A stretch of DNA of 64,000 nt, from assembly GCF_001421885.1 (NCBI RefSeq), contig NZ_LMLH01000010.1, positions 1 to 64,000 on the forward strand, in the 5' to 3' direction. The stretch comes from Pseudomonas sp. Leaf48. GTDB taxonomy: Bacteria > Pseudomonadota > Gammaproteobacteria > Pseudomonadales > Pseudomonadaceae. How positions within the stretch are numbered: position 1 is the stretch's first letter; every line of letters begins with the position of its first letter. This document shows, piece after piece, positions 28,867-45,097 of this stretch. Both the position numbers and the translations under genes were made by a program. The notes under the pieces were generated by a model. The model ran no database searches. It worked only from the letters and a program-made list of their open reading frames with translations, and was not told where the DNA came from.

Positions 28867-29814
28867 ATGAACCCGAATTTCCTGGATTTCGAACAGCCGA
28901 TCGCCGACCTGCAAGCCAAGATCGAAGAGTTGCGCTTGGTCGGTAATGACAATTCGCTGAATATCGGCGATGAGATCTCCCGCCTGCAGGACAAGAGCAA
29001 AACGCTGACCGAGGACATCTTCGGCAAGCTGACCAGCTGGCAAATCGCACGTCTGGCGCGTCACCCGAAACGTCCTTATACCCTGGACTACATCGAACAC
29101 ATCTTCACCGAGTTCGATGAACTGCACGGTGACCGTCACTTCTCCGACGACGCAGCCATCGTTGGCGGCATTGCCCGTCTGGATGACAAGCCAGTAATGA
29201 TCATCGGCCACCAGAAAGGCCGTGAAGTGCGTGAGAAGGTTCGCCGCAACTTCGGCATGCCGCGTCCGGAAGGCTACCGCAAGGCTTGCCGCCTGATGGA
29301 GATGGCCGAGCGCTTCAAAATGCCGATCCTGACCTTCATCGACACCCCGGGCGCCTACCCTGGCATCGACGCCGAAGAGCGCAACCAGAGCGAAGCGATT
29401 GCCTGGAACCTGCGCGTGATGGCGCGCCTGAAAACCCCAATCATCGCCACCGTGATCGGTGAAGGTGGTTCCGGTGGTGCGCTGGCGATTGGTGTCTGCG
29501 ATCAGTTGAACATGCTGCAGTACTCGACCTACGCGGTGATCTCGCCGGAAGGTTGCGCTTCGATCCTGTGGAAAACCGCCGAGAAAGCGCCGGACGCCGC
29601 AGAAGCCATGGGCATCACCGCCGAACGCCTCAAAGGCCTTGGCATCGTGGATAAAGTGATCAGCGAGCCACTGGGCGGCGCGCACCGCGATCCGGCCGCT
29701 GCTGCTGCTTCGATCCGCGCCGAGCTGAGCTCGCAACTGGCGATGCTGAAGAAGTTCGACAACGATGCGCTGCTCAAGCGCCGTTACGATCGTCTGATGA
29801 GCTACGGTCTGTAA
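28867..29814 (+). CDS. accA: Acetyl-CoA carboxylase carboxyltransferase subunit alpha
   Basis: AccA pairs with AccD to transfer the carboxyl group from carboxybiotin to acetyl-CoA, the first step of fatty acid synthesis. From the ATG at 28867 it has 315 residues, starting [20 protein letters not shown]; an in-frame codon at 28840 would add 9. The crotonase-like core has [16 protein letters not shown] and the oxyanion glycines of [11 protein letters not shown]. It is 153 bases after dnaE, a conserved neighbour, and is followed by a REP palindrome. Confidence 0.97.
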   Translation: MNPNFLDFEQPIADLQAKIEELRLVGNDNSLNIGDEISRLQDKSKTLTEDIFGKLTSWQIARLARHPKRPYTLDYIEHIFTEFDELHGDRHFSDDAAIVGGIARLDDKPVMIIGHQKGREVREKVRRNFGMPRPEGYRKACRLMEMAERFKMPILTFIDTPGAYPGIDAEERNQSEAIAWNLRVMARLKTPIIATVIGEGGSGGALAIGVCDQLNMLQYSTYAVISPEGCASILWKTAEKAPDAAEAMGITAERLKGLGIVDKVISEPLGGAHRDPAAAAASIRAELSSQLAMLKKFDNDALLKRRYDRLMSYGL

Positions 29815-29831
29815 TCGACCACGCAATACCC

Positions 29832-29926
29832 AATGTGGGAGCGGGCTTGCTCGCGAAAGCGGTATAACATTCAACACATTCGTTGTCTGTTGTACTGCTT
29901 TCGCGAGCAAGCCCGCTCCCACATTT
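29832..29926. repeat. REP palindrome (GAGCGGGCTTGCTCGCGAA family)
   Basis: Arms of about 30 bases, ATGTGGGAGCGGGCTTGCTC at the left and its complement at 29896-29926, flank 33 bases. The element fills the accA-tilS gap. Closely matching copies are at 36657-36744 and 60518-60605. The stem could protect the accA transcript end or weakly terminate it. Confidence 0.9.
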
Positions 29927-29947
29927 GATTTGTGCAAAGGGGAAGAT

Positions 29948-31276
29948 ATGGATCGGCCCGCAATTGATTTGCCTTCCAGGCTTTTGCTGAGTCTGAAACC
30001 GTGGCGCAATGCTGCGACCTGGCACATCGCCTTCTCCGGCGGCCTCGACTCCACCGTCCTGCTGCACCTTCTTGCAGTCCTCGCAAAAACCGAATCCCTG
30101 CCGGCGCTGAGCGCCATCCATGTCCATCACGGCCTTCAGGCTGTGGCTGATGCGTGGCCGGAGCATTGCCAGTCCGTTTGTAATGCGCTTGCAGTCCCGC
30201 TGCAGGTGGTTCGCGTACAGGTGCAACCCGGCTCCAGTCTTGAGCGAGCGGCCCGGGATGCGCGCTACGCGGCGTTCATGGAGGCCACTCAAGCCAACGA
30301 AGTGCTGCTGACCGCCCAGCACCGCGACGATCAGGCGGAAACGCTGCTGTTTCGCTTGTTGCGCGGAGCCGGCGTGCGCGGATTGTCCGCAATGCCGCGT
30401 CAGCGCCCGTTGGGCAAGGGGCATTTGCTGCGGCCAATGCTTGATGTCACGCGGGCTGAACTGGAGGCTTATGCCTGTGCGCATGGCTTGAGCTGGATCG
30501 AAGACCCCTCGAACCAGGATCGGCAGTACTCGCGCAATTACCTTCGGCATCAAGTCTTGCCCGTACTGATCCAGCGCTGGCCCCAAGCGGTGGCGACCAT
30601 GGCCCGTAGCGCGGCGCATTTGACCGAAGCGCAGGGACTGCTCGAAGAGCTGGCAGACATGGATTTGCGCAAGGCCAGTACTGACAGTGAGTTCGCCTGG
30701 CTGGGCTTGCGCTCCCTTGAACTGGCGCCGCTTGCGCAATTGTCCGATGCCCGGCAGCGCAATGCCTTGAGTCATTGGCTCGAACCGCTGACCCGCCTGC
30801 CGGACACTGACCATTGGTCGGGTTGGCAGGATTTGCGCGATGCCACCGGCGACGCCTGCCCGGTATGGCGCCTGGCCGATGGCGAGCTGCATCGGGCGGG
30901 CGGACGGATCTGGTGGCTGTCCGGCCACTGGCTGCGGCCTCTGCCCGGCGCCGGGGTGTGGCAGGAACCGGCTTCACCACTGGCTATCCCGGGTAACGGC
31001 ATGCTTTCGCTCACCGGCCAAATCCCCAATGGCCCCTTGCAGATCCGCTATCGTGAAGGGGGAGAGGTCATGGCTTTGCCGGGCCGTGGTCATCGGGACT
31101 TGAAACGTTTGCTCAATGAAAGCGCTGTACCGTCCTTCGTGCGCGGCAGATTGCCGCTGCTCTACAAAGACGGGCAACTGCTGGCGGTAGCGAACCTCAA
31201 GGGGCTCGATGGTGGTGCACTCGGCGACTGGCATTTGCATTGGCAGCCATTGAACGAAGATCAAGGTTTGAGGTGA
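29948..31276 (+). CDS. tilS: tRNA(Ile)-lysidine synthetase
   Basis: TilS attaches lysine to C34 of the CAU-anticodon isoleucine tRNA, allowing it to read AUA. From the ATG at 29948, preceded by AAGGGGAAG, the protein has 442 residues. The PP-loop ATP-binding motif AFSGGLDSTVLL is at residues 28-39, and further N-terminal motifs (HVHHGLQ, AQHRDDQAET) fit the family. The C-terminal third, with RYREGGE and GHRDLKRLLNE, is the tRNA acceptor-recognition domain of the long form. It lies between accA and pyrG. Confidence 0.95.
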   Translation: MDRPAIDLPSRLLLSLKPWRNAATWHIAFSGGLDSTVLLHLLAVLAKTESLPALSAIHVHHGLQAVADAWPEHCQSVCNALAVPLQVVRVQVQPGSSLERAARDARYAAFMEATQANEVLLTAQHRDDQAETLLFRLLRGAGVRGLSAMPRQRPLGKGHLLRPMLDVTRAELEAYACAHGLSWIEDPSNQDRQYSRNYLRHQVLPVLIQRWPQAVATMARSAAHLTEAQGLLEELADMDLRKASTDSEFAWLGLRSLELAPLAQLSDARQRNALSHWLEPLTRLPDTDHWSGWQDLRDATGDACPVWRLADGELHRAGGRIWWLSGHWLRPLPGAGVWQEPASPLAIPGNGMLSLTGQIPNGPLQIRYREGGEVMALPGRGHRDLKRLLNESAVPSFVRGRLPLLYKDGQLLAVANLKGLDGGALGDWHLHWQPLNEDQGLR

Positions 31277-31529
31277 AAGGGGCTTTCCGGTAGACTACGC
31301 TCCCTTCTTGATACAACTTCTGTGGATTCGCCTGAATTGCAGGAGTTGCCGATTACCAAGCAGTCTTTGCTGGGCGATTCCAAAAAATGTGTAGCGAGCA
31401 ACGTACCGGTGTTTCATCTGCCGGTCTGTCCCAACGCGGCGGTTTTTTTGAAAGGTGCACTGTGATTAATGCAGGTGATCGGGGGCTTCGGCCTTCCTTC
31501 GCTTTCCCCGGCGGCTCGGACCGCTTTAA

Positions 31530-34034
<2,505 letters not shown>

Positions 34035-34052
34035 TCCTCATTTCTCCGGTAA

Positions 34053-35480
<1,428 letters not shown>

Positions 35481-35651
35481 CTGCAAGATGGTAAAAAGTC
35501 AGCGGATTTGTGTCAGAAAAGTCGCTACAAGGACGTTTTTGCCACTATCCTGACGCCTTATCAGCACAAGCCTGGTCCTTCCAGGCTTCGTGCTGTCAGT
35601 AGCTTCACGTTTTGGCTCGGCTGTCTTTTTTCACTGGATACCTGATATTCG

Positions 35652-35930
35652 ATGCGCAGTCCCAATTGGTTGTTTCTCGTCTTGCTTCTGCTGCTGGCTG
35701 GCCTGCAGTACCGCCTGTGGGTGGGTAATGGCAGTCTGGCGCAAGTGGCCGACCTGACTCAGCAGATTGCCGATCAGCAAGCTGAGAACCAGACACTGCT
35801 GGAGCGCAACCGGGTCATGGACGCTGAAGTCAGTGAGTTGAAAAAGGGCATGGAGACCGTTGAAGAACGGGCTCGGCATGAGTTGGGCATGGTCAAGGAC
35901 GGTGAAACCCTTTACCAGCTAGCCCAATGA
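35652..35930 (+). CDS. ftsB: Cell division protein FtsB
   Basis: FtsB is a small bitopic inner-membrane protein that links FtsL and FtsQ in the divisome. The 92-residue product has one N-terminal membrane segment (WLFLVLLLLLAGLQYRLW) and then a periplasmic coiled coil with heptad leucines and glutamines (residues 25-65). Its length and its eno-ftsB-ispD setting match the family. Its stop overlaps the ispD start by 4 bases. Confidence 0.93.
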   Translation: MRSPNWLFLVLLLLLAGLQYRLWVGNGSLAQVADLTQQIADQQAENQTLLERNRVMDAEVSELKKGMETVEERARHELGMVKDGETLYQLAQ

Positions 35931-36634
35931 ACCCGACCTTGCCGGCCTTCTGGGCCGTTATTCCTGCCGCGGGCGTCGGTGCCCGTATGGCCGCGGACCG
36001 TCCCAAGCAGTACTTGCAACTGGGTGGACGCACTATTCTCGAACACAGCCTCGGCTGTTTCCTTGATCATCCTTGCCTGAAAGGGCTGGTGGTCAGTCTT
36101 GCTGTCGATGATCCTTACTGGCCGAACCTGGCTTGTGCCAGCGATGCGCGCATTGCCCGGGTCGAGGGCGGTGCCGAGCGTTCCGGCTCGGTGCTCAACG
36201 CATTGCTGCACTTGCATGCGCAGGGCGCCGATGATGAGGATTGGGTGCTGGTTCACGATGCTGCACGGCCGAACCTGTGCCGTGACGATCTGGACAAGTT
36301 GTTGGCTGAGCTGGCTGATGACCGGGTTGGCGGGCTGTTGGCCGTGCCCGCGCGCGATACCCTGAAGCGCGTCGACAAGCACGGTCGCGTCGTCGAAACC
36401 GTGGACCGCAGTGAAATCTGGCAGGCCTACACGCCACAGATGTTTCGCCTGGGTGCATTGCATCGCGCTTTGGCGGACAGCCTGGTGGCGGATGCCGTCG
36501 TCACCGATGAAGCGTCGGCCATGGAGTGGTCCGGTTTATCGCCGCGCCTGATCGAGGGGCGAGCGGACAATCTCAAGGTCACCCGGCCTGAAGATCTGGA
36601 GTGGTTGCGTCAGCGCTGGGCCAACCGTCGCTGA
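35927..36634 (+). CDS. ispD: 2-C-methyl-D-erythritol 4-phosphate cytidylyltransferase
   Basis: IspD attaches CMP to methylerythritol phosphate in the MEP isoprenoid pathway. The 235-residue protein starts at an ATG that overlaps the ftsB stop as ATGA. The nucleotide-binding motif VIPAAGVGARMAADRPKQYL near the N terminus and VLVHDAARPNL in the middle are intact. In many bacteria ispF follows directly; here a LysR regulator and the formaldehyde genes separate the two by about 3.2 kb, as I recall for other pseudomonads. Confidence 0.96.
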   Translation: MNPTLPAFWAVIPAAGVGARMAADRPKQYLQLGGRTILEHSLGCFLDHPCLKGLVVSLAVDDPYWPNLACASDARIARVEGGAERSGSVLNALLHLHAQGADDEDWVLVHDAARPNLCRDDLDKLLAELADDRVGGLLAVPARDTLKRVDKHGRVVETVDRSEIWQAYTPQMFRLGALHRALADSLVADAVVTDEASAMEWSGLSPRLIEGRADNLKVTRPEDLEWLRQRWANRR

Positions 36635-36656
36635 CTGCCGTGGTGTCTGCCAGATT

Positions 36657-36744
36657 GCTTTCGCGAGCAAGCCCGCTCCCACATTTGATCACCTTTGTTT
36701 GAATGAACGCGGCCCCATGTGGGAGCGGGCTTGCTCGCGAAAGC
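36657..36744. repeat. REP palindrome (GAGCGGGCTTGCTCGCGAA family)
   Basis: GCTTTCGCGAGCAAGCCCGC at the left and its complement ending at 36744 form 28-base arms around 32 bases. It lies between the convergent ends of ispD and the LysR gene, a typical place for these elements, and may help stop transcription from both sides. Confidence 0.9.
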
Positions 36745-36788
36745 GATGGTTCAGACAGTCGACATTTCACTGACACACCGATAATTTC

Positions 36789-37685
36789 CTAGTTTCGGTA
36801 TTCAGGCCGCTCGGCCAACCCTTCCTTCAGATAATCCACCAGCTTGCGCACCTTCGGCGACAAATGCCGCTGCTGCGGATACAACGCCCACACCGCCGTA
36901 TTCGGCGGCTGATGCGCCTCCAGCAGCGAAATCAATGCGCCGCTATTCAGATGCTCCAGCACGTAATAATCCGGCAACTGACACAAACCGACACCCTGCA
37001 GTGCCGCATCCAGCACCGCTTGCCCACTGTTACAGCGCCAGTTGCCCTGTACCCGCTGGGAAAACTCCCGCCCGTTCTGTTCCAGTTGCCACAGGTCTGA
37101 GCTGCCAATGAGGCAGTTGTGACGGCTCAGTTCCGACAAGCTGTGCGGGCGACCATAGCGTTCCAGGTAGGACGGCGAGGCGCACAGATACATGCGTCGC
37201 GGCGCGAGGCGGGTGGCCACCAGCCGTGAGTCCTGCAAGCGCCCCAGACGGATCGCCAGGTCCAGGCCTTCGTGCACCAGATCGAGTTGACGATTGGTCA
37301 GTTCGATATCGACGCGCAACTGCGGATACAGCCCCATGAAACGCGTCACCAGCGGTACGATGAATCGCTCGCCGTACGCCACGGCGCAGGTCATGCGCAG
37401 CATGCCCTTGGGCTCGCTGGTCAGGTCGCCGACTGCTCGCAGCGCTTCTTCGCGACCATCCTGCAGTCGCTGGCAATGTTGCAGAAAAGTTTGCCCGGCC
37501 TCGGTCAGGGTAACTCTGCGGGTGCTGCGGTACAGCAAACGGGTTTGCAGGCGCTCTTCAAGGCGTACGATTTGTCGACTGACATGCGAGGAAGAAACCC
37601 CGAGGCGCTCGGCGGCAGCGGTGAATTGGCTGCATTCGGCGACGGCGACGAATTCGTCTATGCCTTCCCAGCGGTTTTCGGACAT
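36789..37685 (-). CDS. LysR-family transcriptional regulator beside frmA
   Basis: This 298-residue regulator has an N-terminal winged helix-turn-helix (FTAAAERLGVSSSHVSRQIVRLE, given as start FTAAAERL to end QIVRLE, residues 18-40) and a C-terminal LysR substrate-binding fold. It is transcribed away from frmA, with 107 bases between their starts, the standard layout for a LysR regulator that controls its neighbour. I infer control of the formaldehyde genes from position only. Its effector is not identifiable from sequence. Confidence 0.9.
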   Translation of the reverse strand: MSENRWEGIDEFVAVAECSQFTAAAERLGVSSSHVSRQIVRLEERLQTRLLYRSTRRVTLTEAGQTFLQHCQRLQDGREEALRAVGDLTSEPKGMLRMTCAVAYGERFIVPLVTRFMGLYPQLRVDIELTNRQLDLVHEGLDLAIRLGRLQDSRLVATRLAPRRMYLCASPSYLERYGRPHSLSELSRHNCLIGSSDLWQLEQNGREFSQRVQGNWRCNSGQAVLDAALQGVGLCQLPDYYVLEHLNSGALISLLEAHQPPNTAVWALYPQQRHLSPKVRKLVDYLKEGLAERPEYRN

Positions 37686-37744
37686 GAATGATTATCCCTG
37701 CATGGCAATAATGTTTTGCTTTTGTCCTGATTATTCATCGTTAG

Positions 37745-38905
<1,161 letters not shown>

Positions 38906-38916
38906 GGAGCAGCGAC

Positions 38917-38981
38917 AAGCTGCAAGTTAAAAGCTGCAAGAAGGCTCAGCGCCCACTTGCAGCTCGAAGCTTGGGGCTTGC
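38917..38981. repeat. Short repeat cluster between frmA and fghA
   Basis: Two direct copies of AAGCTGCAAG (38917-38926 and 38931-38940) are followed by an inverted CTTGCAGCT (38956-38964) and related AAGCTT/GGCTTGC words. The cluster fills almost the whole 89-base gap between frmA and fghA. Similar AGCTGCAAG-type repeats are familiar from intergenic DNA of fluorescent pseudomonads. It may fold into a hairpin in the shared transcript. Confidence 0.6.
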
Positions 38982-38994
38982 GACTGAAATATCT

Positions 38995-39840
38995 ATGAGT
39001 CTGGAAAACATCTCCTGCCAGAAAAGCTTCGGCGGCTGGCACAAGCGTTATCGCCATCGCTCGGATGTGCTTGGCTGCGACATGGTGTTCGCCGTATACC
39101 TGCCGCCGCAGGCGGAACAGGGCGGCAAGCTGCCGGTGCTGTACTGGCTGTCGGGCCTGACTTGCACTGACGAGAACTTCATGCAAAAGGCCGGCGCCAT
39201 GCGCATGGCTGCCGAGTTGGGGCTGATCATCGTCGCACCGGACACCAGCCCTCGCGGCCCCGATGTCCCTGGGGATCCGGATGGCGCGTGGGACTTTGGC
39301 CTCGGCGCCGGGTTCTATCTGAATGCCACGCAGGAGCCGTGGTCGCGACACTATCGGATGCATGACTATGTCGTGCAGGAATTGCCCGCTTTGGTCGAAG
39401 CCCATTTCCCGGCTTCCGACAAGCGCGGTATCAGCGGTCACTCCATGGGGGGGCACGGTGCACTGGTGTGTGCCTTGCGCAATCCGGGGCGTTATCTGTC
39501 GGTGTCGGCGTTCTCGCCGATCAACAATCCGATGGACTGTCCGTGGGGACACAAGGCCTTTTCCCGCTACCTGGGAGAAGACCGTTCGAAGTGGCGCGAG
39601 TGGGATGCCTGTGCGCTGATTGCAGAGGCGGGGGAGAAACTGCCGCTGCTGGTCGATCAAGGCGATCGCGATGATTTCCTCGCTACCCAGCTCAAGCCGC
39701 AGGCCCTGCAACAGGCCGCCAAACTGGCCGGTCATCCGTTGACGTTGCGCCTGCAACCTGGCTACGACCACAGTTATTTCTTCATCGCCAGTTTCATCGA
39801 TGATCACTTGCGGCATCACGCACATGCTCTAGTTGCCTAA
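38995..39840 (+). CDS. fghA: S-formylglutathione hydrolase
   Basis: FghA (FrmB type) hydrolyses S-formylglutathione to formate and glutathione. From the ATG at 38995 it has 281 residues; an in-frame start at 38971 would read through the repeat cluster and add 8 unrelated residues. The esterase D fold shows the nucleophile Ser150 in [10 protein letters not shown], the Asp of DQGDRDDFL and the His of YDHSYFF. The start lacks a good Shine-Dalgarno. It follows frmA and works on its product. Confidence 0.94.
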   Translation: MSLENISCQKSFGGWHKRYRHRSDVLGCDMVFAVYLPPQAEQGGKLPVLYWLSGLTCTDENFMQKAGAMRMAAELGLIIVAPDTSPRGPDVPGDPDGAWDFGLGAGFYLNATQEPWSRHYRMHDYVVQELPALVEAHFPASDKRGISGHSMGGHGALVCALRNPGRYLSVSAFSPINNPMDCPWGHKAFSRYLGEDRSKWREWDACALIAEAGEKLPLLVDQGDRDDFLATQLKPQALQQAAKLAGHPLTLRLQPGYDHSYFFIASFIDDHLRHHAHALVA

Positions 39841-39853
39841 TGCAGGTAGAATC

Positions 39854-39885
39854 ACGCCCTGACAAAAATCGGGGCGTTTTTTTTT
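39854..39885 (+). terminator. Terminator-like hairpin directly before ispF
   Basis: ACGCCC at 39854-39859 pairs with GGGCGT at 39872-39877 over a 12-base loop, and a run of nine T follows at 39877-39885, ending at the base before the ispF ATG. It has the form of an intrinsic terminator for fghA, but it takes the place where an ispF ribosome-binding site should be; the only purine-rich candidate, GGGG at 39871-39874, lies within the stem. Confidence 0.6.
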
Positions 39886-40359
39886 ATGCGTATTGGCCAC
39901 GGCTATGATGTGCACCGTTTCGCTGAAGGCGATTTCATCACTCTGGGCGGCGTGCGTATCGCACACGACTTTGGATTGCTCGCGCACTCCGACGGTGATG
40001 TCCTGCTGCATGCGTTGAGCGATGCCCTGCTGGGTGCGGCCGCGCTGGGTGATATCGGCAAACACTTCCCGGATACCGATCCGCAGTTCAAAGGTGCCGA
40101 CAGCCGCGCACTATTGCGTCACGTCGTCGCTTTGATCCACGCCAAGGGCTGGAAAGTCGGCAACGTCGATAACACCATCGTCGCCCAGGCGCCGAAAATG
40201 GCCCCGCATATCGAATCGATGCGCGCGCTGATTGCCGCGGATCTTCAAGTTGAGCTCGATCAAGTGAACGTTAAAGCTACCACCACCGAAAAGCTCGGCT
40301 TTGTCGGTCGCGAAGAAGGTATTGCCGTGCATTCCGTTGCCTTGTTGCTGCGCCCATGA
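39886..40359 (+). CDS. ispF: 2-C-methyl-D-erythritol 2,4-cyclodiphosphate synthase
   Basis: IspF cyclises CDP-methylerythritol 2-phosphate in the MEP pathway. The 157-residue trimeric zinc enzyme starts [12 protein letters not shown] with zinc ligands Asp8 and His10, and carries [18 protein letters not shown] with the third ligand. The [16 protein letters not shown] segment near the C terminus completes the active site. The start codon follows a run of nine T after a hairpin, with no clear Shine-Dalgarno. Its stop overlaps truD by 4 bases. Confidence 0.97.
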   Translation: MRIGHGYDVHRFAEGDFITLGGVRIAHDFGLLAHSDGDVLLHALSDALLGAAALGDIGKHFPDTDPQFKGADSRALLRHVVALIHAKGWKVGNVDNTIVAQAPKMAPHIESMRALIAADLQVELDQVNVKATTTEKLGFVGREEGIAVHSVALLLRP

Positions 40360-41401
40360 ACGAACTGCAACTGCTCGGCCCGCGGGCCTATGGTGAACCC
40401 CTCGGCACTGCGGTACTGAAAGCCATCGCCGAAGATTTCCAGGTCGATGAAGTCCTTGATATCCCCTTGAGTGGCGACGGTGAACACCTGTGGATCTGGG
40501 TGGAAAAGCGCGGCCTGAATACTGAAGAGGCCGCACGGCGGATTGCCAAGGCTGCGGGCGTGTCCCTGCGCACTGTCAGCTATGCCGGGCTCAAGGATCG
40601 TCAGGCGTTGACGCGTCAGTGGTTCAGCGTGCAACTGCCAGGCAAGGCCGATCCAGATCTGTCGGCAGCCGAAAACGACACGTTGAAAATACTCAAGACC
40701 AGCCGCCACAAGCGCAAGCTGCAACGCGGTGCGCACTCGGCCAACGGTTTCACCCTGCGCCTGACCCAGTTTGCCGGCGACAAGGCCGCCATCGAAGAGC
40801 GGCTGCAACTGATAACCAAACTGGGCATTCCCAATTATTTCGGCACCCAGCGCTTTGGTCACGACGGCGGCAACGTCGTCGATGCACGCGCCTGGGCGGC
40901 ACGCAAGGCACTGCCAGAACAACGCAACGTGCGTTCGCGGCTGCTCTCGACCGCCCGTAGTTTTCTCTTCAATCAGGTGCTGGCCGCGCGTGTCGCCGAT
41001 GGCACCTGGCAGCGTGCCCAGGTCGGTGACTTGCTGGCATTTACAGACAGTCGCAGTTTTTTCCCGGCTGGCGAAGCCGAATGCAGCGATCCGCGACTGG
41101 CGATTCTCGATCTGCATCCGACCGGTCCACAGTGGGGCGAAGGTGACTCGCCGGCCACTGGCGTTGTCCATGAACTGGAGCAGGCCATCGCCGCGCGCGA
41201 AGCGGACCTGCGTGATTGGTTGATCAGCGCCGGTATGAGTCACGAACGTCGCATCCTGCGGCTGCCCATTGCCGGGTTGACGTGGCATTATCCCGAACCT
41301 GACATTCTGCAACTGGAATTCGTCCTGCCGGCCGGATGCTTCGCCACCGTATTGGTGCGCGAACTCGTTGATCTGGTACCGGTAGGGCAGACGGACAGCC
41401 A

Positions 41402-41414
<13 letters not shown>
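40356..41414 (+). CDS. truD: tRNA pseudouridine(13) synthase
   Basis: TruD makes pseudouridine at position 13 of glutamate tRNA and others. The 352-residue protein has the family active-site motif [14 protein letters not shown] with catalytic Asp81, close to Asp80 of E. coli, and the [14 protein letters not shown] motif. The ATG overlaps the ispF stop by 4 bases, and its end overlaps the surE start by 13 bases in another frame, so ispF-truD-surE-pcm form a tight operon. Confidence 0.96.
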
Positions 41415-42828
<1,414 letters not shown>

Positions 42829-43027
42829 CATTAGTTTTCACCACGCTGAATTCTCTTCGATTGCCTCTGTCTTACACCGGCATCGATGGTTTAAACGGAG
42901 TTCAACGTAAGGCAGCAAACGTGTGCGTCGTTGATTGAAGGTAAAGCCTGCGCCGCCCGTTATACTTGCCACTTCGTACCGCAGTCCGGTAATTCAAAAA
43001 TTTCAGCCACCACAAAGGGAGCGGCGG

Positions 43028-43885
43028 GTGAGTCTCACAGTCATTGTGCAGCGTATGGGTACAACAAGCTTTCAGCGCCTGGTGACTGGCCTTGTCTTGA
43101 GCACCTTGCTGGTCGGGTGTTCCAGCAACAAATCGAGCGATGTGGGCGTGGTCGATCGCAACAAGGCTGCAGCCCAGCGTCCGGCAGTGACGACAGGGCA
43201 ATATATCGTCAAACCCAAAGACACTCTGTTCTCCATCGCTTTTCGTTACGGTTGGGACTACAAGGCCCTCGCGGCCCGGAACAACATTCCTGCGCCCTAC
43301 ACCATCCGGCCGGGTCAGACGATTCGCTTTGATGGTCGTACCGGTTCAACGTCGACCTCGGTGGTCAGCTCATCGAATTCATCGCCTTCGTCGTCGAGTA
43401 AAACCACGGTTTACCGGCGTCCGGTAAACGCAGCCACCTCCAGCACGGCCGCTGTTGCACCGTCCGTCGCCAGCAAACCGGCCCCCGCTCCATTGCCCCC
43501 GCCCGGCCCAGCCCCGACCGGCTGGGGGTGGCCTTCTAATGGCATTCTCATCGGGAAATTCTCTTCAAACGGCAGTTTGAATAAAGGAATTGATATCGCC
43601 GGAGATTTGGGACAGCCTGTTTTAGCTGCGTCTGATGGGACTGTCGTATACGCCGGGAGTGGCTTAAGGGGCTACGGCGAATTAGTGATCATCAAACACA
43701 GCGAAACCTACGTCAGTGCCTACGGACATAACCGCAGGTTGTTGGTTCGGGAGGGGCAGCAGGTCAAGGTCGGACAGACAATTGCCGAAATGGGGTCAAC
43801 GGGTACAGACCGGGTGAAGCTGCATTTTGAGATTCGCCGACAAGGTAAACCAGTAGATCCGCTGCAATTCCTGCCACGTCGTTGA
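43028..43885 (+). CDS. nlpD: Lipoprotein NlpD, LysM and degenerate LytM domains
   Basis: NlpD is an outer-membrane lipoprotein that activates a cell-wall amidase at division. I choose the GTG at 43028, preceded by AAGGGAG, over longer in-frame starts; it gives 285 residues. The lipobox LLVGC places the lipid-modified cysteine at residue 31. A LysM domain follows (QYIVKPKDTLFSIAFRYG), then a Ser/Pro-rich linker, then a C-terminal M23/LytM domain. Two zinc-ligand histidines are replaced: Asn185 in NKGIDI and Lys264 in KLHFEIR, so the domain is probably a non-catalytic activator. In related bacteria the main rpoS promoter lies inside nlpD. Confidence 0.93.
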   Translation: MSLTVIVQRMGTTSFQRLVTGLVLSTLLVGCSSNKSSDVGVVDRNKAAAQRPAVTTGQYIVKPKDTLFSIAFRYGWDYKALAARNNIPAPYTIRPGQTIRFDGRTGSTSTSVVSSSNSSPSSSSKTTVYRRPVNAATSSTAAVAPSVASKPAPAPLPPPGPAPTGWGWPSNGILIGKFSSNGSLNKGIDIAGDLGQPVLAASDGTVVYAGSGLRGYGELVIIKHSETYVSAYGHNRRLLVREGQQVKVGQTIAEMGSTGTDRVKLHFEIRRQGKPVDPLQFLPRR

Positions 43886-43990
43886 TCGCTTACCAGCCTG
43901 TTCCGTCGCGTAGAGGGGACAGGCTCCAGCGTTGCCAAGGATAAAGGCGCCGCTTGAGCTTGAGGTCGAACTCACCAAAGGACTATAACA

Positions 43991-44998
43991 ATGGCTCTCA
44001 GTAAAGAAGTGCCGGAGTTTGACATCGACGATGAGGTTCTCCTGATGGAGGCCGGCATCGACACGGATTCGATGTCGAATGATGAAGGGGCAGCTCCACC
44101 TTCCGTTCGCGTCAAATCCAAACACTCCGCTTCGTTGAAACAACACAAGTACATTGACTACACGCGGGCGCTGGACGCTACGCAGTTGTATCTCAATGAG
44201 ATTGGTTTCTCCCCTCTGCTGTCTCCCGAAGAAGAAGTTCATTTTGCGCGGCTGTCGCAAAGTGGCGATCCTGCCGGGCGCAAGCGCATGATCGAAAGTA
44301 ACTTGCGGCTGGTGGTGAAGATCGCCCGACGCTACGTCAATCGTGGGCTGTCGCTGCTTGACCTGATCGAAGAGGGCAACCTCGGCTTGATCCGGGCGGT
44401 GGAGAAGTTCGATCCGGAACGCGGCTTCCGCTTTTCGACCTACGCGACCTGGTGGATCCGTCAGACCATCGAACGCGCAATCATGAATCAGACCCGTACC
44501 ATTCGGTTGCCGATCCATGTGGTCAAAGAGCTGAACGTATACCTGCGCGCCGCTCGGGAACTGACGCAAAAACTCGACCACGAACCTTCACCCGAAGAAA
44601 TCGCCAACCTGCTGGAAAAACCGGTGGGAGAGGTCAAGCGCATGTTGGGCTTGAACGAGCGGGTTTCTTCGGTCGACGTCTCGCTGGGTCCGGATTCGGA
44701 TAAAACCCTGCTGGACACCCTTACCGACGACCGACCTACCGATCCTTGTGAACTGCTGCAGGACGACGACCTGTCCCAGAGCATCGATCAATGGCTCTCC
44801 GAGCTGACCGACAAGCAACGTGAAGTGGTGATACGCCGCTTCGGTCTGCGTGGTCACGAGAGCAGTACCCTTGAAGACGTAGGCCTGGAAATTGGCCTGA
44901 CCCGGGAGCGGGTCAGACAGATTCAGGTTGAAGGCTTGAAGCGGCTGCGCGAGATCCTGGAGAAAAACGGCCTGTCGAGCGAGTCGCTGTTTCAATAA
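43991..44998 (+). CDS. rpoS: RNA polymerase sigma factor RpoS
   Basis: RpoS directs transcription in stationary phase and general stress. The 335-residue sigma-70-family protein has region 1.2 ([20 protein letters not shown]), region 2 with [19 protein letters not shown] and [17 protein letters not shown], region 3 with [18 protein letters not shown], and region 4 helix-turn-helix [20 protein letters not shown]. It starts after AAAGGA, 105 bases beyond nlpD, and ends in a clear terminator. The RsmZ gene lies directly downstream. Confidence 0.98.
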   Translation: MALSKEVPEFDIDDEVLLMEAGIDTDSMSNDEGAAPPSVRVKSKHSASLKQHKYIDYTRALDATQLYLNEIGFSPLLSPEEEVHFARLSQSGDPAGRKRMIESNLRLVVKIARRYVNRGLSLLDLIEEGNLGLIRAVEKFDPERGFRFSTYATWWIRQTIERAIMNQTRTIRLPIHVVKELNVYLRAARELTQKLDHEPSPEEIANLLEKPVGEVKRMLGLNERVSSVDVSLGPDSDKTLLDTLTDDRPTDPCELLQDDDLSQSIDQWLSELTDKQREVVIRRFGLRGHESSTLEDVGLEIGLTRERVRQIQVEGLKRLREILEKNGLSSESLFQ

Positions 44999-45024
44999 TT
45001 CGACCGTCTCTGATGGCCCGGAAA

Positions 45025-45050
45025 CCCTCGACTGGCTCGAGGGTTTTTTT
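45025..45050 (+). terminator. Rho-independent terminator after rpoS
   Basis: CCCTCGA at 45025-45031 pairs with TCGAGGG at 45037-45043 over a 5-base loop, followed by seven T. It is 27 bases after the rpoS stop and separates rpoS from the rsmZ promoter region. Confidence 0.92.
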
Positions 45051-45097
45051 ATCGCCGGGCGCAGGGCAGGAGTCATCTCGGGTTTACAGACTTTCAA

